Part shown: positions 36,901 to 48,900 of the stretch, piece after piece
Layout: the number at the start of each line of letters is the position of its first letter
How positions within the stretch are numbered: position 1 is the stretch's first letter
NCBI GenBank assembly: GCA_002633025.1
Contig: NMRB01000067.1
Coordinates: 96,860 to 160,859 of the forward strand
Direction: 5' to 3'
Source: Notospermus geniculatus
Lineage: Eukaryota > Nemertea > Pilidiophora > Heteronemertea > Lineidae
Length of the DNA stretch: 64,000 nt
Position numbers and translations under genes: made by a program
The notes under the pieces: model-generated
The model's database searches: none
Seen by the model: the letters and a program-made list of their open reading frames with translations, nothing else
What the model was told of the DNA's origin: nothing

Positions 36901-39900
36901 CGAGTCGCTTACTTGGGGAAACTCCCGGCATGCATTTCGTTTTCTTTCCAATCCGAAATGCTGATTGGCTAAACGTGGAACATTTCATGCCTGCAACCCA
37001 CAGTAGTACCTTTCCCCGAGGAAGCGCAAATACCGTTCGGAAATTCGCCTTTACTGGGCATGCTCACATTCCCCGAAGCTCGGGGAAGAAATTTCCTCGG
37101 GGAAGCTTTCCGAACACGGCCATTGTTNAATATCTCTAATTAGTAGGAATCAAGCCAGACTATCCTTAAATATCTCTAATTAGTGGGAATCAAGCCAGGC
37201 TATCCTTAAATATCACTGGTAAGTGGTAACCAAGCCAGGCTATGGCCCAAAGCCAGACTATCCTTAAATATCTCGAATAAGTGGGAATCAAGCCAGGCTA
37301 TCCTTAAATTTCTCAACCAAGCGGGAGTCAAGCCAGGGTATCCTTAAATATCTGTATAAGTGAGTGGGATAGGGAATGTTTGGTACTATATTTGCCAACT
37401 TCTGGAGTTCCTGCAACCCCCCTCCCCCCCAGCCAAAACATTAAGGATAGCCGTGGCATATTGAAAGGAAAAGTACCAAATACCACAAATAACAAATGAA
37501 AGTCACTTTAAGTTTATAATATCAAGACTAATTCATGGGTAGTGAGGGTATTGGTATGAACATATTCAAAACCACAGTTCTGTTGAGAGATGGCCAGGAA
37601 GGGGTTGATGAGAACGTAGGGTGGAACATCAACTTCCCAAATGACAAACGACTTGGATACTGCGTAAATACTACAAGTTCGAACCTAGGCCAAGTGACTG
37701 ACAGCTGCATGTTTTCTTCATTTCTTGTGTTGTCAAAGATACCAATATTGAATAAAGTCTGGATTCAGAGAAGAGACTTTAGTGATTAAAATATCTGTCA
37801 CTTTCCACTCTGTCATGAAAGATGTTTTGACGTAATGGTAATCTGAAAATCTTACACAGGTTTAAATGCATAGAAGAGTGTTTTCAATGTCAGGGAAAAC
37901 TGCACCAATGTACTGTACATGTGATGCATGCCTATGTGCCTTCATTGCTCCTATCAAATATGATATCATCAAAATTCTCTCTAGTCCTATCTGCGGGCAG
38001 CAAGCTTGGGGGCAAAGGCCAGTCTTAAATATTAACTCATGCATTCTGTAAGAATCGTCAGTCAACTCAAACGATCTAAAAAGCAAAATTTCTCCTCAGT
38101 TGCTATGGTAATTGTTGTTACTTAGCAACTGTACCCAAGGTGATACTCTGGTTGCTAAGCAACCATGAAGAACCCTAGCAACCATGCATTATTAATGGTA
38201 AAAGTACCCATCACCCCATGCCAAGGTGCATCTAAAGTCCATGTCACACTTTATTAATCAAAGTGAGGCTAAAAGAGGGCCTTGGCAGCACATGTGAGGC
38301 GTCACATTGTTTCTATACACGACCATAAACCCCACGCATAGCATGGCTACCTGCACCAAATGATGGCAGGCTTATACAGGTGTTGAATCAAATGTTCATG
38401 AAAAGTTACCATATTGACAACGCGCCATCTTGCCCAAGTGAATCTAGCCATTCGGTCACTTTGTAAATATAGGGTGACTGGACTTCAATGTTTACGAGGG
38501 AAACCAATGCGTACCTGAATCAACTTAGCGGGTTGCAGTCAAAAGCGCGTACAGCCATCAAGAACAAATAGCCGAATAACAGGTCAGCTCATAGGTGGCG
38601 CCAGCGCTGATATCATTCAGGTCTATGGCGAATTTTATTGGTATCTAATTCATATACACGGTGGGATAATTCCTGAACACTTTTATCATGAATCTATCAA
38701 TCAAACTAAGGGAGAACTTTTCAATGATGGAATAAAAGAGTACTGCTGAAAAAAACTGGTCATAAACTGATGAATTCCTTAGAAAAATAAAGTGGATGAG
38801 ACAGATAGCCTATAACAATAGTTGCTTTCATAAGTAATTGAGAGGCAGATATGGTTTTGCTATTAAGAGGCAAATGTTCCGTTAGCGAAGGTCCATAAGG
38901 CTGAGAATCCCTGCACAGCTGACAAAAGTTATGTCCTAGCTGTTCTTTGTATCTTTCTTGATAAAATCAACAGGTAAATTTGACAAAATACATAAATCTG
39001 AAATTCAGTAACTCTAAAAAATGTCAACATTAGGCAGGGAAAGTGTATTATTGAGAAAAATGCAAGATTGAAATCTGAATATTAGCCGCCAAATTTGTTA
39101 TGTTGGATTAGAATTAAGTGCCAATAACATAAAGCTGGGAAAAATGTCAATAGTTACCATGGCAACAGTAGTTGCCTAGCAACCAAGGTGTATCTTAGCA
39201 ACCAAGATACAAACTGGACAATGAGGAAAACTTATGTACATGGTGAACACTAAAATGACGATAAGAAGCAAGGCTGAACAAAAAGCGTTGAAAGAGGCCG
39301 AGGGTTCTACTTCAGGTCAAATCACAAAGCTTTGGGCGGCAGCAGAAAGCATGAATTTTTAGCAATAGCCCCTTCACAAGTCTACCAATAGGTGGCACTG
39401 TAATTCCTGTACTACCCTATAGGGGGCATGGTGAAGGGGCTTGAATTTTACAGCCTTGCAAGAAATATTTTGTAAATACACTGCATTCTTTTAGTTCATG
39501 AAACCGTCACATGTACTTGTGTTTGCTCTCTTCGTGCTTGGCCTTTTTGTGACAGCACTGCTTGATATAACAAGTTAGATGTCTGTGCTTGCTACAGTAA
39601 GACAGAAAATATTATACATTTGTAATCTGTAGTTTGAAAATCGTAATTCATACAAGGCGCCGCTCGACCGAGGGATTTTATAGTACCAAGTTGCCATCAA
39701 CAGGTTTGTTAAAACATAGCTGTTGAGCACAGGTTGAGGAATCTTCTATCAAAATCATCTAGAGTCAATGTTACCAAGGCAACAAGGTTGCCAAGCAACC
39801 AAGGCAAGGATTATTTGGCCAATCAAACCACAGACTTGGGTACAATCCAAGCAGTTGTTCACCAGTTTGGTGATCTTAATTCATGTAAGATCTATCGATG

Positions 39901-42900
39901 TAATACCTCACATAATCGTTTCAATTTTTCTTTTTCTTGCAAAGATGGTCATTAGCTATAAAATTGTTAAATTCTGTGTGTGTCATGCGCATGCATCTTG
40001 GTAAACTCTTTGGAATCAACTAACATATAACTGCAGTTTGTGGCTCGCCGAGCAGATTGACAAGCCGTAAGCTTCGAAAACACCACGAAATATATTTTTG
40101 ATTTTTTTCTGGACCAGAAGGTCAGCGAAGGAGGAAGGGTCAACATCTTTGGTCAAATTTTGCGGTCTATCATCAGTTTCATAGCCAAGAAGTTAGCAAA
40201 TGGAAGCCTACTGGTCGTATGATTTTAATTGCAAAACTCTCTGAGCACTTTCCTGGTGAAACCATGCCCTGATTTTGGGAGAGTACATTTGGGTTCCAAT
40301 CCCTCTATGAGTACTGGAGAGCACATAACATACAACCTGAGGTTGCAAAGTGGATCATTCTTTGGAAAGCTCTCGATGAGCACTTCCAGGCTCTGCAATT
40401 AAGCTTCTACACTAAGCATTTTTGAAGTGTCCAGGGTATCTGCTCCATTGCTTCTGTTAGGAGACAGGGAGTTCTGATGCTTGCTGCAAGCTATGCAACA
40501 TCCTCCTCGAATGAGAGTGAGTTCGTGTTCCGACATTCATCTGTTTGTGTCGCTGGTTGCTTTGGTGTCAGCCATAGGCCTATCAATGAGACACATGGAC
40601 CCTGGGGACATGTCACCTCAATTTGGGGAAGGAGCTTCTTGTTATACTACTCTGAAAGTCATTTAAGGATTGGTGACTTCACCTTCAACACACGAAGTTT
40701 GAAGTAGGATTGGTGTAAGAAGCCATGTCCAATATGGGTTTTCAGGTTTCCAGCTTAAGTTGTTAGCTATGACCTTTGACCTTACGCTGACCTTCAAGTC
40801 ACTCGAGTGCACTTGAATCGATAATTTGACCTACTGCTTGGAGTTGTTGGTTTTGTTTCAACAACAATAGCGGTTGGTTTAGCCTGATTTGGGAGAGGAT
40901 CATATGCTGAAAAAACAAACATGGCCGAAAACATTTAAACATGAGGAAGAGATAAGTGGACGGAGGGGGTAAAAATATCAGCGAGTGCGTCACGAGACAA
41001 GAAATCATGCAGATTAATTTAGTAATTAATCAATTAAGTAGTAATTAAGCCTACAATAATTAATCAATGACTGCATTAATCTACAACACCACTGAAAAGG
41101 AAAGTTAACGATTCAGCAAGTAGGGGACTTTATGTTGTCATGGCAACTCTGCTGCGGGTTGCCATAGTGACCAGAAATACCCCTGCTGAAAGTTGAAATC
41201 ACAAATTAATCTCAGGACAACACTATATTATCTTCACTAATCCAATATCAGAACAGAATTTCTTGCAAAACACTTAAAGAATCATCCTGACGTTTACAAT
41301 TTCGTTCTTAGATCTCGGGGTGTAGGCTATCACTGACGGTACTTGCCCAAGGCCTCACAAAGGGATAATTTTGATCGTCTGCAACATGGCACAAACTTAT
41401 GACCTATGACCCAGAATTACTAGCATTTTGGGAAAAGAGTCCCCTGTCTCCACATTGGAGCTGACCAGGAGAGCTCGGCTGTAATATGCATCGTTTGACA
41501 TGAAAATTGAACATGTGCAGTGCATCTCATGGCCAAATTGGGAAACATGCACAAAAAGGGGCTGAAAGACAACACATAACGCTAAATTCTTGGAGTGAGT
41601 TTGTTCCGGGATACCACTAAACTTCTGAATATTGGTGTCCACCCAGCAGACTCTGATTTGATGCAAGTGAAGTGTTTGTTGAAAAGTGAGATGAACACGA
41701 ATATCCAAGATTCTTAGCGGTTCTGCATCGCAAAACAATGTTCTTAACCAACCAGCAAACTTTCATAGAGAAATATTATATAGTTTTGTTCTCAGGCAAG
41801 AAGCCCTTGAGACATCCTCCCACAGCAGGAGTTTTTACCTTGCTCCTCTTCATCCACTCAGACTTTGTGTGGGAGTGGATGAAGAGGAGCGAGACCAAAG
41901 CCCTGCTATGGGAGGATGCCCTGAGAGGATTTCCTTTGCATTGTCAACTGTTAACCTAATTTTTGTCACGTCCACCAACGTGGATATACATGTAGCCCGT
42001 TTTGAAATGAATTTCTAACATTATGTCTAACTTCAAGTGATGGTGTTCACAGTTTCGTGTATAAAAATCTGAACACACTCTCCAAGAATTCAGCCCTTCT
42101 CGCTTATGTTAGTAAGTGCCATCAGTGCTGTGTAGGACGTGTGTGTTTGTGCATTCAACTTGTTGTGTTTAAAGGGCAGCATTTGAGCATTTTGAGCATT
42201 TACATCAGAACAAGGTTAGAGCAGGGCTGCGAAAGTGTTGGACATAAAACAGGGGACCTTGCTGTCATGGGACAAGGAAACAGGGTCAAGATACCTAGAG
42301 AAGTGTAAGTTAAAGTAATGGACTTGTTAATGTAAGTGCATCATCCTTTGGGTTTTCTGGGGGCGTTTCGAGGATGAACATATCTCATCACAAGCGGAAA
42401 GTGAGAGGAATCTGGCAGATTCCCGGTAAAAACGAGACTGTTTACAAGAGCACTAGAGATGAAATCACAAGATTAGCCCCAACTGTCAAACATGTATTGC
42501 TGTATTAAACACCAAACAAACTGAAAACACCGAACCACAAAAAAAGCAATCCTCCTCAATTTACACACGCACGCCAACGACATGCTTCTAGACACACAGT
42601 GGTACGACTGGGATAGACCCCCAAACAAAACACAATCAAGTGGTACAAAATTTCAATCTCGATAGTTCAAATTACGGGCGTAATTTGAGGAATTTATCGC
42701 CACACGTTTTTCATCAATATTTTTTTACCTTTCTGCTCATTTTCGGGAATTTTCATAACCACCGTTATTGTCTCATACTCAATTTGTACTTCTTGAAACG
42801 AAAAGAATAAAAACCGCATATATTTTCAAAATGTGACGATTTTGTATTTCAAGATTAACATCACTAAAACAGGTCAATAGAGATACTTTCAAAATGAAGT

Positions 42901-45900
42901 TGTGCCAAAATTGTCAATCATTACACCTTCACTAATGGCCCCAAAATAATACAATTACAGAGTTATGACCATGCTTTTCTGTCACAAAATTTACAAACCC
43001 CTTCTATGTTTACAAACTCTTGCTCATAAATGCTTCTCAACCAAACTGCTACAGATCATCCTCGCAAATTCATATGGGGATTATTACAAATCCATGGCCA
43101 CTACTCCCACTCGTCGGTCTCTTCAAGGACATGTCTAGAGGAGGGTACACAGGGGTAGAACCCCAAGGACACTACTCCCGTCTACTCGTCAGTCTCTCTA
43201 AGGACATGTCTAGAGGATGGTTCAACCCCAAGGCCACTACTCCCATCTACTCGTCAGTCTCTCTAAGGACATGGCTAAAAAATGGTACCAAGCCCAAGGA
43301 CACTACCCCCTTCTACTCATAGGTCTTTCTGAGACATGTCTATAGGATGGTACAACCCCAAGGACACTACGCCCCTCTACTCGTCGGTCTCTCTAAGGAC
43401 ATGTCTATAGGATGGTACAACCCCAAGGACACTACTCCCTTCTACTTGTCGGTCTCTCTAAGGACATGGCTAAAAAATGGTACCAAGCCCAAGGACACTA
43501 CCCCCTTCTACTCATCGGTCTCTCTAAGGACATGTCTAGAGGATGGTACAACCCCAAGGACACTACTCCCGTCGGTCTCTCTAGGGACATAGAATGCTAC
43601 AACCCCAAGGACAGTGCTATCTCATATACTTTCAGCCTCAAAACAGACTTATTGCAGAGCTTAATGTTCAGTAGGAGACAAATGGTCAGAACTCTTTGTA
43701 TTGCAGATCCAGGGCCACCAATGATTCTAAATTTCAAGGATACCAAAAGACCAGGAAATACGTATGTTTCATCATAGTAAAGATTGAAGTCTTCATGCTC
43801 TGCACAACACTGCGGACAGACGAAATACCACAGAAAAATCTACAGAATTCTAAGCCTACAAGGAGAACTAAATTCAAATAAACACAAAATTTCAAGAAAA
43901 ATATTCAAAATACTTTGGAATGGGTCTTTATCGCTCTGACATTCATTTCAAATTTAGCCCATAATGAAGGATTTTGAATACTCTGAAATTTATATGTCTT
44001 TAGAACCCCTTCAATTTTTGCATTCATCTACGTCTTTGTGCTTTTCAATGGCCTCCGTTTATAGACGGACACTTGTGCAACATTATAAACTCTACCAACA
44101 GGATTTCAAACATTTTGAACTGATACACGATAGATAAAAACATGGCGTATGTTCTAGGGACTGACAATTCCCGAGCCAACGACCCCTGGTACTCAATGAC
44201 CCCGCAATAACATGACATTAAGGAAAGAAGTGACACCTACCTTGCCCGGTCTTAAATATATATGGAATGGCTTCTGATTCCCCTTTATCGTTCTTTGCAA
44301 TTATTTTCACTTGGTAGTACTTATTGGTCCTAAGGCGTCGAAGTTGGTAACTTCTTTTGTTCGCGCTGATTTTAGCTTTGATCGATTGCCACTCGCCACC
44401 GCTGATCACCTTGGATTCATTATTTGGATCTACGTCGACCTGAAAGGGGGATGTTTTCATACTTGATTTTTCCGTCAGGAGCGATTTTTCCATCAGGACT
44501 GATTGACCCTGGTAAGTATGGAAGAGGCCAACTCAAGTTACTCATGTTCCTCACTTGGATGGGGTCTTTTACTTGCCCTTGCAAAGGCACAAGGTACAGT
44601 ACAAGGCATTATGGCTTACTGTCCCGTGCGACGGACATGAAGAGCCAGTGATGATACCCATATGGCCCGGGCTGGATTCGAACCCGGGACCAGCCGCCTT
44701 GCTGAGCAGATGTGATAACCACAAGGCTATCAAGGCTCCTCATTTGGTACATACCATCCTGTAGCTTATTTTGTACTGCAGAATCGGCCGACCGCCATTA
44801 TCCGGTGTTTCCCACTTTATTTTATAAGTGTTGGCATCAGAGGTGACGTTCTTTGAGATGATTACAACTGGATAGGGGGCGCCTGAAAAATAGATTTGAA
44901 AGATTGTGAACTGTACTTTCATTCCGTCAAAATCATAATATAAATTTGGCAATCATGAAGGGTTACGTGTACCGCTGGCCTAACGGCACAAGCCCGTGAA
45001 AAACCTAAGTCATTTCACATGCCAGGTATAGTAACCTAACGCCACAAGCCCCTGAAAAACCCGAGTCATTTCGCATGCCAGATATTAAATCGACACACGC
45101 AGACCTCTTCTTGCAAGCACTGACATGGACAAACGCCAATCGTACAAGGCGGTCCTTAGATATCTAGAATACGACACAAGGTACCCCTTGGCCTAAAATG
45201 TTCATGCCGTGATCCACTTCATCAATACTTACGCATGGTGTCTGTCGTATGATTTAGTTTTATTCCTTCGACGCTTGACCCGACTGCATTGTATGCTTTG
45301 ATCCTGAACGTATACGATGAGTTTGATGCTAGGTTGTAGACTTTGATGGTTTTATCTACAGTTGATAAAACAACAAGAGAAAGCGTTAAACCAATGGTAT
45401 GTTTCAAATAGCTGTGGTCAGTAGACAAGTACTTGTGGGCACTTTTCGATGAAAAGTTTTGACTAGAACTCTGCTGGTTCCTCCACTGTATCTGACTCGT
45501 CGGACAAGGTATGAACCAGGATGAACCAAAATAACTCCAGGAGATAAAGGTAGAAATGTAATCAATCAGATTTTACAAAAGAGAGACAATAAGCCTAGGC
45601 CTACTGAAATTGACAAAACGTTGGTCTCAACCTGCCAACTTCAGAGCGACTTAGTACTGGTTTTGCAGTGACGGGTCACATATATCAAGGCTCCTATTAG
45701 TTCATAAGATCGACTATCAATCCCTGCCCCATGTTGGCCCGCTCGTTGGCCTCCTCCTAAACCCAAGACGTCTCGTATCATTGGAAAAAGACACAAAAGA
45801 ACAAATTCGTTTACACACCTATTGCAAAATCCAATTTCGTATATCCACCCTCCTTCCCATCATCCTTCTTGTACTCAACGATGTATCCAATCAGGTCCAT

Positions 45901-48900
45901 TTGACCAGGTTCGTTCGGTCCTTCTGCTTTGAACGTGATCGTGGTTGGTGTATGGCGATCGACCGTCACACGATCTGGTTTGTTTGGTACAACAGCTTCC
46001 TTGATTATGATGTCACGCGAGTCGTCCCCGATGTCGTTGGTGGCTATACACGTGTAGGTTCCGAAGATATCTGCAACGTCTGCACTCTTCACGCCGTCAG
46101 GAATTTTGATCTGTGGAGGAAGAGACAACACATAAATATGACATCTGCAAGGATAGACCATTCTCAAATTGACGTAAACGACAAAGATCTGCGCACTTGC
46201 ACCGAAACCTCAACTACAACCTCAGTCTGTAACGCAGACAACCTCACAACAGTGACTCCGATGACGTTGCGTCAGACTCGACCATTGCTGAATCATGGAT
46301 GGCATCATGTCCGCCGGTTTCAGATCGAGGTTCTGGTTGGGATTTTGGCAGAAGTGCGCAGATCTGCGAATTCGAGAATGGTCTATTGCACCGCCACATT
46401 CAGTTTTAGATTCCCCAACCATCTTTCCTGTAGAAACTTTTCATTCCCAATTCCACGTTTCCACATTCCCAATTCTGCACCAGGTTGCCACATGGTCTAG
46501 TCCCATCTAACCTCAACCTGTGGCTTGGCGTGGATTTGTTGATCAGTCTTTTGCACAGCGTAAAAGAATACATAACATTGATTAGCAAGACTAAACCTCG
46601 TCCCCACCTGTAGGTTACTCTTCTTCTTCTCATTAAAGATTTTGTAAGTTCCGTCATCGCCGAGTGTTTTCCCGTTGTGCTGCCATTGGAATGAAGGCAA
46701 GGGCTCCCCGTCGCTGAGACATGAGATGTTCTTCGTGTGGCCTATCCAGTGGAATGTTGAGTTTATGGTCTTGCTCAGGTCAGGCTTATCTGGAAAGGGG
46801 AATGAGCGAGACTAAAAGTGATTCTCAATCTCCACAGAAACTGGCTCACTTGATTTCAAGTCAGTCAACTTTGAACCGATGTGACCTCGGTGTGCAAAAA
46901 TGAAATCTACTTTACTCACATTGGACAGTAATGCTCCTGTCCCAGTCCTCGGACCCACCAGAATTCTTCGCCGAGCACGTGTAGTTGCTGGTATCTGCGG
47001 GCGTGAGCCCGGCAATCTGTAGTTCGATTACAGCATTGCCTGCTTCAGACGTGGAGTGTTTGATGTTGATCCTCGAGTCATCCTGAAGAAGAAGGGGCAC
47101 GATGAGTGAACCCCTCGACGGGGAGAGAGGGTCTAAAACCATCTTCCGAAGTTGCCAAGTTCAAGAACTAGACGTCATCTTGAAGCAAGATTCTCAAACC
47201 CTAGTTCTCAATCACAAGAAGAATTGGTTCTAGACGCTTCAACATATCCAGATTTTTGTCATCTCATTGGGACTAAACAATGTGCAGTGGACAATTGGGG
47301 ACCTCAACAATGTGCAGAGGACAATCGGGAACCTCCACAATGTGTACAGGACGATCGGGAACCTCCACGATGTGTAGAGGACAATTGGGGACCTCCACAA
47401 TGTGTAGAGGACAATCAGGACCTCCACAATGTGCAGCGGACAATCGGGGCCCTCCACAATGTGTAGAGGACAATCATAGACCTCCACAATGTGTAGAGGA
47501 CAATCGGAGACCTCAGCAATGTGCAGAGGACAATCGGGGGCCTCCAGAATGTGTGGAGGACAATTGGGGACCTCCACAATGTGTAGAGGACAATTGGGGA
47601 CCTCCACAATGTGTAAAGGACAATTGGGGACCTCCACAATGTATACATGACAATCGGGGAGCTCCACAATGTGAAGAGGACAATCGGGGACCTTCACAAT
47701 GTGCACAGGACAACGGGGGACCTGAACACTTACAGGTTGCTTTCCGAGCACGTATGGTGAGCTGCTGCCTGACTTTCTGAAAGAAAGTTCAGGTTTGGGA
47801 TCACCCTTGACTTCACACATCATAAATCCTTGTTCTTTGCTCTTGAACACTTGATCCTCGAATGAAACGACAACCGGCGGTTCTGAAATGGAGGCAAAAT
47901 ACAGTAACAGCTTGCTCTCCTGGTTGAGAACAGGCATTTTGAATTGAAAAGAACCTCACATAATGCGATCGATGTGTAAACTGGCCTAAAGACATGCCAT
48001 TGTCCTCAGAAGTAGTCATACATCTAACAAGACTAAGCACAACTCACCAATGACATCAAGGTTGAACTCTGTTGATATCTCTCCAGCCATACTCTTAGCG
48101 GTACAGAGGTAGTCCCCGTCATCCTCAGCTTTTACGCCCGTTATCGTCAGTTCGCCGGATTTAGAGTTTGGTCCTGTTTTTTGTGTCAGCTTGTAGCGGC
48201 TGTCCTTTGTCTCGGTCAGTTCATCCTTGGGGGCGCTTTTCTGAAGTAGAAATCAAAATAGTTATGCGTGTTGTCGCAATCACACCTGAAGGATTTGTGC
48301 TATATCTGTTCTTCTGGTCCCCTGATTCCGATCTCTCGTCAGATCCAGTTCTCATGCGAGAGAGAGCTGCTTGTAGCTTTCCAACAGGTCTTGTTACCTC
48401 CTGCATTGCATTTCTACTCTCTCAATGGATGACGAGCATGTCACGAGAATAGGGAGGTGAAACTTTGCCCGGTGAAGGAGATGTTTACCTTATAAAAGTG
48501 ATATGTTGGCGCTGGTTTTCCCGTTCCTGCGTAGCACCTGAACTTTATCGTCTTGCCGACAATTGGCGTGTCGATGACCTCTGGTTTGTATCCATCGTCA
48601 AACTTAGGCTTGACTAAAAAGGAATGGTTTAGAAATATTGAATCAAACTGGAGTACCAAATGCAGCATTATTTGGGTGGATATGAGGTACAGCAGGAGTA
48701 GAGTACCCAGAAACAACTAGCAAGTCACACTATAGACGATTCTCGAATTCGCAGATCTACACACTTCTGCCGAAATCTCAACCAGAACCTCAATCTGAAA
48801 CCAGCCGACCTGACACCATCTATGATTCAACAATGGTCGAGTCTGACGCAACGTTTTTGATGTCACTGTCATGGGGTTGTCTGCGTTACATCGTTCAGCT

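Larger units (their letters stand above)
19249..44240. other. NCAM intron 13 (25 kb)
   Basis: Separates FNIII-2 from the transmembrane exon. Filled with the assembly gap, satellite fragment, foldbacks, two haplotype overlaps and several minisatellites listed separately. Stretches 20948-22914, 24228-26020, 31935-34637 and 38312-43085 show no supported exon. Its true length is uncertain because of the gap and duplicated haplotypes. Confidence 0.7.

Noticed and set aside
45781-46500. Plus-strand open frame of 239 codons
   Set aside because: It lies over exon 10 of NCAM and a foldback element on the other strand. No domain is recognisable and the minus-strand reading has splice sites and family motifs.
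47239-47780. Long repeated open frames on both strands
   Set aside because: They come from a 30-bp minisatellite, which stays open because its unit is divisible by three and stop-free.
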